Shown here piece by piece: positions 18,744 to 28,447 of a stretch of DNA of 64,000 nucleotides (position 1 is its first letter; every line of letters starts with the position of its first letter). Both the position numbers and the translations under genes were made by a program. The DNA comes from Hydractinia symbiolongicarpus (taxonomy: Eukaryota > Cnidaria > Hydrozoa > Anthoathecata > Hydractiniidae). The DNA lies in contig NC_079888.1 in the NCBI RefSeq assembly GCF_029227915.1, positions 8,043,001 through 8,107,000 of the forward strand, given 5' to 3'. The notes beneath the pieces were generated by a model. That model made no database searches. It had not been told where the DNA came from and worked only from the letters and a program-made list of their open reading frames with translations.

Positions 18744-18816
18744 AGCCCAACGTGGGGCTCGAACCTACGAACCTGAGATTAAGAGTCTCATGCTTTACCG
18801 ACTGAGCTAGCCGGGC
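18744..18816 (-). tRNA. tRNA-Lys(CTT), L11
   Basis: Good acceptor stem and TTCGAGC loop; T73. Confidence 0.75.
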
Positions 18817-18999
18817 TGATTCGTTGTTTGGTGCCGCCACTAAAGCGGTCTTGGACTTACGCAACAATTGACCACACCTAAAATTACTCAATATTGGGTC
18901 GCTCGCGTACTCCTACTGTTTGGGCTGGTAAAATGTTACGTGAGTCGAAACAGGTTCAGCATTGTTAGCTTTCCATAAAGTAGACGTGGTCCAGAAACA

Positions 19000-19081
19000 G
19001 AAGAGGTGGCCGAGTGGTTAATGCAATGGACTGCTAATCCATTGGGCTCTGCCCGCGTGGGTTCGAATCCCATCTTCGTCG
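19000..19081 (+). tRNA. tRNA-Ser(GCT), L12
   Basis: A at position 3 breaks one acceptor pair; rest canonical. Confidence 0.7.
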
Positions 19082-19088
19082 CACATTC

Positions 19089-19160
19089 GGTTCTATGCTG
19101 TAATGGTCAGCACTCTGGACTTTGAATCCAGCGATCCGAATTCAAATCTCGGTAGAACCT
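19089..19160 (+). tRNA. tRNA-Gln(TTG), L12
   Basis: Acceptor intact; one T-stem mismatch. Confidence 0.7.
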
Positions 19161-19365
19161 GACTTTCTTTTTGAACTCTGATTTAATCGTTTGTTTAAGA
19201 AATACGTGAGGAAGCAAGGATTTCTTTAAAATTGACTAAGCCATATTTGAATGCTTCCAAGTCATTTCTTCAACATTTGCCAAGTTTATGGCGGAACTCA
19301 TGCTTAGAGGAGAATTGGTGATTTCCACGGCGCGTGGGTAATGCAATCCAAAGTCTATCAGAAAA

Positions 19366-19438
19366 AGCCCAACGTGGGGCTCGAACCCACGACCCTGAGA
19401 TTAAGAGTCTCATGCTTTACCAACTGAGCTAGCCGGGC
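19366..19438 (-). tRNA. tRNA-Lys(CTT), L12
   Basis: One of the best Lys copies: acceptor, anticodon and T arms all pair. Flaws are C13-A22 and T73. Confidence 0.85.
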
Positions 19439-19623
19439 TGATTCGTTGTTAGGTGCCGCAAATAAAGATGTCTTGGACTTAAGCAACAATTGACCACACC
19501 TAAAATTACTTACAATTGGGTCGCTCGCGTACTCCTACTGTTTGGGCGCTGGTAAAATGGTACGTGAGTCGAAACAGGTTCAGCAATGTTAGCTTTCCAT
19601 AAAGTAGACGTAGTACAGAAACA

Positions 19624-19705
19624 GACGAGGTGGCCGAGTGGTTAAGGCGATGGCCTGCTATTCCATTGGGGTCTGCCCGCGTCGGTTCGAATCCCATCTT
19701 CGTCG
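19624..19705 (+). tRNA. tRNA-Ser(GCT), L13
   Basis: C31 and T38 alter the anticodon arm; T-stem change. Confidence 0.6.
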
Positions 19706-19712
19706 CACATTC

Positions 19713-19784
19713 GGTTCTATGCTGTAATGGTTAGCACTCTGGACTTTGAATCCAGCGATCCGAATTCAAATCTCGGTAGAACCT
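19713..19784 (+). tRNA. tRNA-Gln(TTG), L13
   Basis: Acceptor and anticodon arms intact. Confidence 0.7.
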
Positions 19785-19988
19785 GACTTTCTTTAGAAGT
19801 CTGATTTAATCATTTGTTTAAGAAATACGTGAGGAAGCAATGATTTCTCTAAAATTGACTAAGCCATATGTGAATGCTTCCAAGTCATTTCTTCAACATT
19901 TGCCAGGTTTATGGCGGAACTCATGCTTAGAGGAGAATTGGTGATTTCCACGGCGCGTGCGTAATGCAATCTAAAGTCTATCAGAAAA

Positions 19989-20061
19989 AGCCCAACGTAG
20001 GGCTCGAACCTACGACCCTGAGATTAAGAGTCTCATGCTTTACCGACTGAGCTAGCCCGGC
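19989..20061 (-). tRNA. tRNA-Lys(CTT), L13
   Basis: T stem GTAGG/CCTAC is a compensated pair change; acceptor position 4 mismatched. Confidence 0.7.
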
Positions 20062-20243
20062 TGATTCGTTGTTAGGTTCCGCACTAAAGCCGTCTTGGAC
20101 TTACGCAACAGTTGAACACGCCTAAAATTATTTAAAAAGGGGTCGCTCGCGTACTCCTACTGTTTGGGCTGGTAAAATGTTACGTGAGTCGAAACATGTT
20201 CAGCATTGTTAGCATTCCATAAAATAGACGTGATACAGAAACA

Positions 20244-20325
20244 GACGTGGTGGCCGAGTGGTTAAGGCGATGGACTGCTAATCCATTGGGAGCTGCCCGC
20301 GTGGGTTCGAATTCCATCTTCGTCG
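20244..20325 (+). tRNA. tRNA-Ser(GCT), L14
   Basis: T at position 5 breaks one acceptor pair. Confidence 0.65.
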
Positions 20326-20332
20326 CACATTC

Positions 20333-20404
20333 GGTTCTATGCTGCAATGGTTAGCACTCTGGACTTTGAATCCAGCGATTCGAGTTCAAATCTCGGTAGA
20401 ACCT
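20333..20404 (+). tRNA. tRNA-Gln(TTG), L14
   Basis: All stems pair except position 10; TTCAAAT loop intact. Confidence 0.75.
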
Positions 20405-20605
20405 GACTTTCCTTTTGAGCTCTGATTTAATCATTTGTTTAAGAAATACGTGAGGAAGCAAGGATTTCTCTAAAATTGACTAAGCCATATTTGAATGCTT
20501 CCAAGTCATATCTTCAACATTTACCAGGTTTATGGCGGAACTCATGCTTAGAGGAGAATTGATGATTTACACGGCGCGTGCGTAATGCAATCCAAAGTAT
20601 ATCAG

Positions 20606-20609
20606 AAAA
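20606..20609 (-). terminator. Pol III T4 tract after L14 Lys
   Basis: Four T (minus strand) directly after G73. In units ending in T73 this becomes T5; in L1, L2 and L9 the tract is broken to TTT. Confidence 0.6.
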
Positions 20610-20682
20610 CGCCCAACGTGGGGCTCGAACCCACGACCCTGAGATTAGGAGTCTCATGCTTTACCGACTGAGCTAGCCGGGC
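20610..20682 (-). tRNA. tRNA-Lys body with CCT (Arg) anticodon, L14
   Basis: Anticodon CCT (plus-strand 20647-20649). G73, acceptor, anticodon and T arms are all paired; only C13-A22 in the D stem is imperfect. Confidence 0.75.
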
Positions 20683-20865
20683 TGATTCGTTGTTAGCTGC
20701 CGCAACTAAAGCCGTCTTGGACTTACGCAACAATTGAACACACCTAAAATTATTTAAAATGGGGTCGCTCGCGTACTCCTACTGTTTGGGCTGGTAAAAT
20801 GTTACATGAGTCGAAACAGATTCAGCAATGTTAGCTTTCCATAACGTAGACGTGGTACAGAAACA

Positions 20866-20947
20866 GACGAGGCGGCCGAGTGGTTAAGGCGACGGACTGC
20901 TAATCCATTGGGCTCTGCCCGCGTGAGTTCGAATCCCATCTTCCTCG
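20866..20947 (+). tRNA. tRNA-Ser(GCT), L15
   Basis: 3' acceptor strand reads cttcctcg, giving one mismatch. Confidence 0.7.
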
Positions 20948-20954
20948 CAGATTC

Positions 20955-21026
20955 GGTTCTATGGTGTAATGGTTAGCACTCTGGACTTTGAATCCAGCGA
21001 TCCGGGTTCAAATCTTGTTAGAACCT
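20955..21026 (+). tRNA. tRNA-Gln(TTG), L15
   Basis: Canonical D arm with G10 and intact anticodon arm; T stem imperfect. Confidence 0.75.
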
Positions 21027-21233
21027 GACCTTCTTTTTGAATTCTGATTTAATCGTTTGTGTAAAAAATACGTGAGGGAAAGGCTGATTTATTTAAAATT
21101 TACTAAGCCATATTTGAGTGCTTTCAAGTCATTTCTTCAACTTTTGCCAAGTTTATGGCACCACTCATGAATAGAAGTGGACCTGGTGACTTTCATGGGG
21201 CGTTTGTAATGCAATTCAAATTCTATCAGAAAA

Positions 21234-21306
21234 AGCCCAACATGCGGCTCGAACCTACGACCCTGAGATTAAGAGTCTCATGCTTTACCAACTTAGCTAG
21301 CCGGGC
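21234..21306 (-). tRNA. tRNA-Lys(CTT), L15
   Basis: T-stem mismatch near gccgc; T73. Followed at once by a deletion junction. Confidence 0.65.
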
Positions 21307-21446
21307 TAAAATTGACTAAGCCGTATTTGAATGCTTTCAAGTCATTTCTTCAACTTTTGCCGAGTTTATCGCACCACTCATGCTTAGAAGGAGACCTGGT
21401 TATTTGCATGGCGCGTTTGTAATGCAATCCAAAGTCTATCAGAAAA

Positions 21447-21519
21447 AACCCAACGTAGGGCTCGAACCTACGACCCTGAGATTAAGAGTCTTATGCTTTA
21501 CAGACTGAGCTAGCCGGGT
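21447..21519 (-). tRNA. tRNA-Lys(CTT), orphan copy with A1-T72
   Basis: First and last acceptor bases both changed, so the pair is kept as A-T. T stem compensated as GTAGG/CCTAC. Anticodon stem has one change. It sits only 141 bp from L15 Lys because a Ser-Gln pair is deleted between them. Confidence 0.65.
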
Positions 21520-21702
21520 TGATTCATTGTTAGGTTCCGCCACTAAAGCCGTCTTGGACTTACGTAACAATTGACCACACCTAAAATTACTTAAAATTGG
21601 GTCGCTCGCGTACTCCTACTGTTTGAGCTGGTAAAATGTTACGTGAGTCGAAACAGGTTCAGCATTGTTAGCTTTCCATAAAGTAGACGTGGTCCAGAAA
21701 CA

Positions 21703-21784
21703 GACGAGGTGGCCGAGTGGTTAATGCAATGGACTGCTAATCCATTGGGCTCCGCCCGCGTGGGTTCGAATCCCATCTTCCTCG
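21703..21784 (+). tRNA. tRNA-Ser(GCT), L16
   Basis: Canonical except the cttcctcg acceptor mismatch. Confidence 0.75.
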
Positions 21785-21791
21785 CACATTC

Positions 21792-21863
21792 GGTACTATG
21801 CTGTAATGGTTAGCACTCTGGACTTTGAATTCAGCGATTCGCGTTCAAATCTCGGTAGAACCT
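21792..21863 (+). tRNA. tRNA-Gln(TTG), L16
   Basis: A4 acceptor mismatch; anticodon stem one mismatch. Confidence 0.6.
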
Positions 21864-22069
21864 GACTTTCTTTTTGAACTCTGATTTAATCATTTGTTTA
21901 AGAAATACGTGAGGAAGGGATGATTTATCTAAAATTGACTAAGCCATATTTGAATGCTTCTAAGTCATTTCTTCAACATTTGCCAGGTTTATGGCGGAAC
22001 TCATGCATAGAAGGAGAATTGGTGATTTCCACGGCGCGTGCGTAATGCAATCCAAAGTATATCAGAAAA

Positions 22070-22142
22070 AGCCCAACGTGGGGCTCGAATCCACGACCCT
22101 GAGATTAAGAGTCTCATGCTTTACCGACTGAGCTAGCCGGGC
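22070..22142 (-). tRNA. tRNA-Lys(CTT), L16
   Basis: T loop preceded by GGA; one T-stem mismatch. Confidence 0.7.
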
Positions 22143-22289
22143 TGATTCGTTCTTAGGTGCCGCAACTGAAGCTGTCTTGGACTTACGCAACAATTGACCA
22201 CACCTAAAATTTCTTAAAATTGGGTCGCTCGCGTACTCCTACTGTTTCGGCTGGTAAAATGTTACGTGAGTCGAAACAGGTTCAGCAAT

Positions 22290-22325
22290 GTTAGCTTTCC
22301 ATAAAGTAGACGTGGTACAGAAACA
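22290..22325 (+). promoter_or_regulatory. Conserved block upstream of Ser genes (example, L17)
   Basis: The segment containing gctttccataaagtagacg and gtacagaaac directly precedes almost every Ser gene in both arrays and is about as conserved as the tRNAs. It could be an upstream Pol III element or simply homogenised repeat sequence. Confidence 0.3.
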
Positions 22326-22407
22326 GACGAGGTGGCCGAGTGGTTAAGGCGATGGACTGCTAATCCATTGGGCTCTGCCCGCGTGGGTTCGAATCCCATC
22401 TTCGTCG
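22326..22407 (+). tRNA. tRNA-Ser(GCT), L17, canonical
   Basis: All arms pair, including the GGGC/GCCC variable arm; TTCGAAT loop; G73. Best candidate for a working Ser gene. Confidence 0.92.
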
Positions 22408-22414
22408 CACATTC

Positions 22415-22486
22415 GGTTCTATGCTGCAATGGTTAGCACTCCGGACTTTGAATCCAGCGATTCGAGTTCAAATCTCGGTAGAACCT
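22415..22486 (+). tRNA. tRNA-Gln(TTG), L17
   Basis: Acceptor and T arms intact; C28 in the anticodon stem. Confidence 0.75.
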
Positions 22487-22493
22487 GACTTTC

Positions 22494-22498
22494 TTTTT
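22494..22498 (+). terminator. Pol III T5 tract after the Ser-Gln pair (example, L17)
   Basis: Lies 7 nt after Gln; equivalents follow most Gln genes. No T run of four or more lies between Ser and Gln, so the pair probably shares one primary transcript. Confidence 0.7.
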
Positions 22499-22691
22499 GA
22501 GCTCTAATTTAATCATTTGTTTAAGAAATACGTGAGGAAGGGATGATTTATCTAAAATTGACTAAGCCATATTTGAATGCTTCCAAGTCATTTCTTCAAC
22601 ATTTTCCAGGTTTATGGCGGAACTCATGCTTAGGGGAGAATTGGTGATTTCCAGGGCGCGTGCGTAATGCAATCCAAAGTCTATCAGAAAA

Positions 22692-22764
22692 CGCCCAAAC
22701 TGGTGCTCGAACCCACGACCCTGAGATTAAGAGTCTCATGCTCTATTGAATGAGCTAGCCGGGT
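22692..22764 (-). tRNA. tRNA-Lys(CTT), L17, degenerate
   Basis: A1, D arm altered (attcaata), T-stem mismatch; G73. Confidence 0.55.
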
Positions 22765-22946
22765 TGACTCGTTATCAGGGGCCGCCATTAAAACCGTCTT
22801 GGAAGAACGCAGTAATGGACCACAGCTAAGGTTAATTAATTTCGGCCACTCACATACTCCTATTCATTGGGATGGTAAAAGTTTGCGTGACTCGAAACAG
22901 GTTCAGCAATGTTAGCTTTCCATAAAGTAGAAGTGGTACAGAATCA

Positions 22947-23028
22947 GGCGAGGTGGTAGAATGGTTAAGGCGATGGAGTGCTAATCCATTGGGCTCTGCC
23001 GACGTGGGTGGGAATCCCATCTTCGTCG
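22947..23028 (+). pseudogene. tRNA-Ser(GCT) pseudogene, L18
   Basis: Box A region reads ggtagaatgg and box B gggtgggaatcc; G32 in the loop. Confidence 0.65.
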
Positions 23029-23035
23029 CACAGTC

Positions 23036-23107
23036 GGTTCTATGATGTAATGGCTCGCACTCTGGACTTTGAATACGACGATCCGAGTTCAAATCTCGTT
23101 AGCACCT
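23036..23107 (+). pseudogene. tRNA-Gln(TTG) pseudogene, L18
   Basis: Anticodon stem broken (aatacgac) and acceptor mismatched (tagcacc). Confidence 0.65.
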
Positions 23108-23313
23108 GACTTTCTTTTTCAACTCTGATTTAACTTTTTGTTTAAGAAACACGTGAGGGAATAGATGATTTATCTAAAATTCACTAAGCCAAATTTGAAT
23201 GCTTCCAAGTCATTTCTTCAACATTTGCCAGGTTTATGGCGGAACTCATGCTTAGGGGAGAATTGGTGATTTCCACGGCGCGTGCGTAATGCAATCCAAA
23301 GTCTATCAGAAAA

Positions 23314-23386
23314 CGCCCAAACTGGGGCTCGAACCCACGGCCCCGAGATTAAGAGTCTCATGCTCTATTGAATGAGCTAGCTGGGC
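23314..23386 (-). tRNA. tRNA-Lys(CTT), L18, degenerate
   Basis: D arm as in L17; TTCGAGC retained; G73. Confidence 0.55.
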
Positions 23387-23569
23387 TGATTCGTTATTTG
23401 GTGCCGCCATTAAAGCCGTCTTGGACTTACGCAACAATTGACCACACCTAAGATTACTAGAAATTGGGTTGCTCGCATACTCCTACTGTTTGGGCTGGTA
23501 AAAGGTTACGTGAGTCGAAACAGGTTCAGCAATGTTAGCTTTCCATAAAGTACACAAGTTACAGAAACA

Positions 23570-23643
23570 AACAAGGTGGCCGAGTGGTTAAGGCGATGGA
23601 CTGCTAATCCATGCCCGCGTGGGTTCGAATTCCATCTTCGTCG
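23570..23643 (+). pseudogene. tRNA-Ser(GCT) pseudogene lacking variable arm, L19
   Basis: An 8-nt deletion removes half of the variable arm; A1 as well. Confidence 0.75.
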
Positions 23644-23650
23644 CACATTC

Positions 23651-23722
23651 GGTTCTATGGTGTAATGTTTAGCACTCTGGACTTTGAATCCAACGATCCG
23701 GGTTCAAATCTCGTTAGAACCT
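23651..23722 (+). tRNA. tRNA-Gln(TTG), L19
   Basis: G10 present and TTCAAAT loop; T stem imperfect. Confidence 0.65.
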
Positions 23723-23917
23723 GATCTTCTTTTTGAATTCTGATTTAATCGTTTGTTTAAAAAATTCGTGAGGGAAGGGATGATTTATTTAAATTTAATT
23801 AAACCATATTTGAATGCTTTCAAGTCATTTCTTCAACTTTTGCCAAGGTCATAGCATAAAGGAGACTTGGGGACTTCCACGGCGCGTTGGTAATGCAATC
23901 CAAAGTCTATCAGAAAA

Positions 23918-23990
23918 CGCTCAACGCGGAGCTCAAACCCACGACCATGAGATTAAGAGACTCATGCTCTACCGACTGAGCTAGCCGGGC
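23918..23990 (-). tRNA. tRNA-Lys(CTT), L19
   Basis: T31-T39 mismatch; T loop TTTGAGC; G73. Confidence 0.6.
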
Positions 23991-24173
23991 TGACTCGTTA
24001 CTAGGTGTTGCCATTAAAGCCGTCTTTGACTTACGCAACAATTGACCACACCTGAAATTGTTTAAAATTGGGCCACTCGCGTACTCCTACTGTTTGGGCT
24101 GGTAAAAGGTCACGTGACTCGAAACAGGTTCAACAATGTTAGCTTTCCATAAAGTAGACGTGGTACAGAAACA

Positions 24174-24255
24174 AACGAGGTGGCCGAATGGTTAAGGCGA
24201 TGGACTGCTAATCCATTGGGGTCTGCCTGCGTGGGTTCAAATCCCATCTCCGTCG
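24174..24255 (+). tRNA. tRNA-Ser(GCT), L20
   Basis: A1 and T loop TTCAAAT. Confidence 0.65.
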
Positions 24256-24262
24256 CACATTC

Positions 24263-24334
24263 GGTTCTATGCTGTAATGGTTAGCACTCTGGACTTTGAA
24301 TTCAGCTATTCGAGTTCAAATCTCGGCAGAACCT
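24263..24334 (+). tRNA. tRNA-Gln(TTG), L20
   Basis: Anticodon stem has one mismatch (aattcag). Confidence 0.6.
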
Positions 24335-24539
24335 GACTTTCTTTTTAAACTCTGATTTAATCATTTGTTTAAGAAATACGTGAGGAAGGGATGATTTATC
24401 TAAAATTGACTAAGCCATATTTGAATGCTTCTAAGTCATTTCTTCAACATTTGCCAGGTTTATGGCGGAACTCATGCTTAGAGGAGAATTGGTGATTTCC
24501 ACGGCGCGTGCGTAATGCAATCCAAAGTCTATCAGAAAA

Positions 24540-24612
24540 CGCCCAACATGGGACTTGAACCCACGACCCTGAGATTAAGAGTCTCATGCTTTACAGACTG
24601 AGCTAGCCGAGC
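24540..24612 (-). tRNA. tRNA-Lys(CTT), L20
   Basis: T3-G70 wobble, T loop TTCAAGT; G73. Confidence 0.7.
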
Positions 24613-24795
24613 TGCTTTGTTGTTAGCTGCCGCAACTAAAGCCGTCTTGGACTTACGCAACAATTGAACACACCTAAAATTATTTAAAATGGGGTCGCTC
24701 GCGTACTCCTACTGTTTGGGCTGGTAAAATGTTACGTGAGTCGAAACAGGTTCAGCAATGTTAGCTTTCCATAAAGTAGACGTGGTACAGAAACA

Positions 24796-24877
24796 GACGA
24801 GGTGGCCGAGTGGTTAAGGCGATGGACTGCTAATCCATTGGGCTCTGCCCGCGTGGGTTCGAATCCCATCTTCGTCG
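24796..24877 (+). tRNA. tRNA-Ser(GCT), L21, canonical
   Basis: Same sequence as the L17 Ser gene. Confidence 0.92.
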
Positions 24878-24884
24878 CACATTC

Positions 24885-24956
24885 GGTTCTATGCTGCAAT
24901 GGTTAGCACTCTGGACTTTGAATCCAGCGATTCGAGTTCAAATCTAGGTAACATTT
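24885..24956 (+). pseudogene. tRNA-Gln(TTG) pseudogene, L21
   Basis: 3' acceptor strand reads taacattt, so the acceptor stem cannot form. Confidence 0.7.
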
Positions 24957-25163
24957 GACTTCCTTTTGCAACTCTGATTTAATCTTTTGTTTAAGAAACA
25001 CGTGAGGGAAGAGATGATTTATCTAAAATTGACTAAGCCATATTTGAATGCTTTCATGTCATATCTTCAACTTTTGCCAGGTTTATGGCAGCACTCATGC
25101 TTAGAAAGAGACTTGGGGACTTCCACGGCGCGTTGGCAATGCAATCCAAAGTCTATCAGAAAA

Positions 25164-25236
25164 CGCCCAACGCGGAGCTCGAACCCACGACCATGAGATT
25201 AAGAGACTCATGCTCTACCGACTGAGCTAGCCGGGC
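25164..25236 (-). tRNA. tRNA-Lys(CTT), L21
   Basis: D stem GCTC/GAGC perfect; T31-T39 mismatch; G73. Confidence 0.7.
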
Positions 25237-25419
25237 TGATTCGTTATTTGGTGCCGCCATTAAAGCCGTCTTGGACTTACGCAACAATTGACCACACCCA
25301 AGATTACTTGAAATTGGGTTGCTCGCATACTCCTACTGTTTGGGCTGGTAAAAGGTTACGTGAGTCGAAACAGGTTCAGCAATGTTAGCTTTCCATAAAG
25401 TACACGTGTTACAGAAACA

Positions 25420-25501
25420 AACGAGGTGGCCGAGTGGTTAAGGCGATGGACTGCTAATCCATTGGGCGCTGCCCGCGTGGGTTCGAATTCCATCTTCGTC
25501 G
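25420..25501 (+). tRNA. tRNA-Ser(GCT), L22
   Basis: A1; otherwise close to L1. Confidence 0.7.
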
Positions 25502-25508
25502 CACATTC

Positions 25509-25580
25509 CGTTCTATGGTGTAATGTTTAGCACTCTGGACTTTGAATCCAACGATCCGGGTTCAAATCTCGTTAGAACCT
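25509..25580 (+). tRNA. tRNA-Gln(TTG), L22
   Basis: C at position 1; T stem imperfect. Confidence 0.55.
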
Positions 25581-25775
25581 GATCTTCTTTTTGAATTCTG
25601 ATTTAATCGTTTGTTTAAAAAATTCGTGAGGGAAGGGATGATTTATTTAAATTTGATTAAACCATATTTGAATGCTTTCAAGTCATTTCTTCAACTTTTG
25701 CCAAGGTCATATCAGAAAGGAGACTTGGGGACTTCCACGGCGCGTTGGTAATGCAATCCAAAGTCTATCAGAAAA

Positions 25776-25847
25776 CGCTCAACGCGGAGCTCAAACCCAC
25801 GACCATGAGATTAAGAGACTCATGCTCTACCGACTGAGCTAGCCGGC
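25776..25847 (-). tRNA. tRNA-Lys(CTT), L22, degenerate
   Basis: One G lost from the acceptor 5' strand. Confidence 0.5.
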
Positions 25848-26030
25848 TGACTCGTAACTAGGTGTTGCCATTAAAGCCGTCTTTGACTTACGCAACAATT
25901 GACCACACCTGAAATTGTTTAAAATTGGGCCACTCGCGTACTCCTACTGTTTGGGCTGGTAAAAGGTCACGTGACTCAAAACAGGTTTAACAATGTTAGC
26001 TTTCCATAAAGTAGACGTGGTACAGAAACA

Positions 26031-26112
26031 AACGAGGTGGCCGAATGGTTAAGGCGATGGACTGCTAATCCATTGGGGTCTGCCTGTGTGGGTTCGAATC
26101 CCATCTTCGTCG
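26031..26112 (+). tRNA. tRNA-Ser(GCT), L23
   Basis: A1; TTCGAAT loop intact. Confidence 0.7.
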
Positions 26113-26119
26113 CACATTC

Positions 26120-26191
26120 GGTTCCATGCTGTAATGGTTAGCACTCTGGACTTTGAATCCAGCGATTCGAGTTCAAATCTAGGTAACATTT
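26120..26191 (+). pseudogene. tRNA-Gln(TTG) pseudogene, L23
   Basis: Same broken acceptor as L21. Confidence 0.7.
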
Positions 26192-26398
26192 GACTTCCTT
26201 TTGCAACTCTGATTTAATCTTTTGTTTAAGAAACATGTGAGGGAAGAGATGATTCATCTAAAATTGACTAAGCCATATTTGAATACTTTCAAGTCATATC
26301 TTCAACTTTTGCCAGGTTTATGGCAGCACTCATGCTTAGAAAGAGACTTGGGGACTTCCACGGCGCGTTGCCAATGCAATCCAAAATCTATCAGAAAA

Positions 26399-26471
26399 CG
26401 CCCAACGCGGAGCTCGAACCCACGACCATGAGATTAAGAGACTCATGCTCTACCGACTGAGCTAGCCGGGC
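26399..26471 (-). tRNA. tRNA-Lys(CTT), L23
   Basis: As L21 Lys. Confidence 0.7.
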
Positions 26472-26654
26472 TGACTCGTTACTAGGTGTTGCCATTGAAG
26501 CCGTCTTTGACTTACGCAACAATTGACCACACCTGAAATTGTTTAAAATTGGGCCACTCGCGTACTCCTACTGTTTGGGCTGGTAAAAGGTCACGTGACT
26601 CGAAACAGGTTGAACAATGTTAGCTTTCCATAAAGTAGACAGGGTACGGAAACA

Positions 26655-26736
26655 GACGATGTAGCCGAGTGGTTAGAGCGATGGAATGCTAATCTATTGG
26701 GCTCTGTCCGCGTGTGTTCGAATCCCGTCTCCGTCA
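26655..26736 (+). tRNA. tRNA-Ser(GCT), L24
   Basis: Acceptor gacgatg with A73; A32 and altered T stem. Confidence 0.6.
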
Positions 26737-26743
26737 CTCATTC

Positions 26744-26815
26744 GGTTCTATGGTGTAATGGTTAGAACTCTGGACTTTGAATACAGCGATCCGAATTCAA
26801 ATCTCGGTAGAACCT
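26744..26815 (+). tRNA. tRNA-Gln(TTG), L24
   Basis: D stem GTGT kept; anticodon stem mismatch (aatacag). Confidence 0.6.
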
Positions 26816-27010
26816 GACTTTCTTTTTCAACTCTGATTTAATCTTTTGTTTAATAAATACCTGAGGGAAGGGATGATTTATCTAAAGTTGATTAAACCAT
26901 ATTTGAATGCTTTCAAGTCATTTCTTCAACTTTTGCCAAGGTCATAGCAGAAAGGAGACTTGGGGACTTCCACGGCGCGTTGGTAATGCAATCCAAAGTC
27001 TATCAGAAAA

Positions 27011-27083
27011 CGCCAAACGCGGAGCTCGAACCCACGACCATGAGATTAAGAGACTCATGCTCTACCGACTGAGCTAGCCGGGC
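27011..27083 (-). tRNA. tRNA-Lys(CTT), L24
   Basis: Acceptor ends gtttggc, one mismatch; G73. Confidence 0.65.
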
Positions 27084-27266
27084 TGACTCGTTACTAGATG
27101 TTGCCATTGAAGCCGTCTTTGACTTACGCAACAATTGACCACACCTGAAATTGTTTAAAATTGGGCCACTCGCGCACTCCTACTGTTTGGGCTGGTAAAA
27201 GGTCACGTGACTCGAAACAGGTTGAACAATGTTAGCTTTCCATAAAGTAGACAGGGTACGGAAACA

Positions 27267-27348
27267 GACGATGTAGCCGAGTGGTTAGAGCGATGGAATG
27301 CTAATCTATTTGGCTCTGTCCGCGTGTGTTCGAATCCCATCTCCGTCA
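27267..27348 (+). tRNA. tRNA-Ser(GCT), L25
   Basis: As L24, plus a T in the variable-arm stem. Confidence 0.6.
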
Positions 27349-27355
27349 CTCATTC

Positions 27356-27427
27356 GGTTCTATGGTGTAATGGTTAGAACTCTGGACTTTGAATACAGCG
27401 ATCCGAATTCAAATCTCGGTAGAACCT
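27356..27427 (+). tRNA. tRNA-Gln(TTG), L25
   Basis: As L24 Gln. Confidence 0.6.
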
Positions 27428-27634
27428 GACTTTCTTTTTCAACTCTGATTTAATCTTTTGTTTAAGAAACACGTATGGGAAGGGATGATTAATCTAAAAT
27501 TGACTAAACCATATTTCAATGCTTTCAAGTCATTTCTTCAATATTTGCTAGGTTTATGGCAGCGCTCATGCTTAGAAGGAGACTTGGTGACTTCCACGGC
27601 GCATTGGTAATGCTATCGAAAGTCTATCACAAAG

Positions 27635-27698
27635 CGCCCAAGGTGGGCTCGAACTCACGACCCTGCGATTAAGAGTCTCATACTCTACCGACTGAGCT
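27635..27698 (-). pseudogene. tRNA-Lys(CTT) pseudogene, L25
   Basis: The 5' acceptor strand is deleted (sequence jumps from gagct to ttgactcg). Confidence 0.75.
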
Positions 27699-27882
27699 TT
27701 GACTCGTTATCAGGTGCCGCCATTAAAACCGTCTTGGAAGTACGCAGTAATTGACCACACCTAAGATTACTTAAAATTGGGCCACTCGCGTACTCCTACT
27801 GTTTGGGCTGGGAAAAGGTTACGTGACTTGAACCAGGTTTAGCAATGTTAGCATTCCATAAAGTAGTCGTTGTACAGAAACG

Positions 27883-27948
27883 GACGAGGTAGCCAAGTGG
27901 TTAAGGCGATGGACTCTGTCCGCATCGGTGCGAATCCCATCTTCGTCG
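27883..27948 (+). pseudogene. tRNA-Ser pseudogene lacking anticodon, L26
   Basis: 66 nt; anticodon loop and part of the variable arm deleted. Confidence 0.8.
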
Positions 27949-27955
27949 CACATTC

Positions 27956-28000
27956 GGTTCTATGATGTAATGGTTCGCACTCTGGACTTTGCATCCAGCG
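27956..28000 (+). pseudogene. tRNA-Gln(TTG) 5' fragment, L26
   Basis: Ends after the anticodon arm and jumps to Lys 3' flank; the intervening spacer is deleted. Confidence 0.8.
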
Positions 28001-28031
28001 TTCGTAATGCAATTCAAAGTCTATCACAAAA

Positions 28032-28104
28032 CGCCCAACGTAGGGCTCGAGCACACGACCCTGAGACTAAGGGTCTCATGCTCTACCGACTGAGCTAGCC
28101 CGGC
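28032..28104 (-). tRNA. tRNA-Lys(CTT), L26
   Basis: Acceptor position 4 mismatched; T loop TGCTCGA region altered; G73. Confidence 0.55.
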
Positions 28105-28287
28105 TGATTTCTTATTAGGTGGCGCCATTAAACGCGCTCTGGACTGACGCAAAAATTGACCACACCTAAGATTAATTAAAATTGGGCCACTCGCGTACTC
28201 CTACTGTTTGGGCTGGTAAAAGGTTATGTGACTGGAAACAGGTTCAGCAATGTTAGCTTTCCACAACGTAGACGTGGTACAGAAACA

Positions 28288-28368
28288 GACGAGGTGGCCG
28301 AGTGGTTAAGACGATCGACTGCTAATCCATTGGCTCTGCGCGCGTGGGTGCAAATCCCATCTTCGTCA
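28288..28368 (+). tRNA. tRNA-Ser(GCT), L27, degenerate
   Basis: 81 nt; T loop TGCAAAT; A73. Confidence 0.5.
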
Positions 28369-28375
28369 CACATTC

Positions 28376-28447
28376 GGTTCTATGATGTAATGGTTCGCAC
28401 TCTGGACTTTGAATACAGCGATCCGAGTTCAAATCTCTGTAGCACCT
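28376..28447 (+). tRNA. tRNA-Gln(TTG), L27, degenerate
   Basis: Anticodon stem and acceptor each have a mismatch. Confidence 0.5.
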
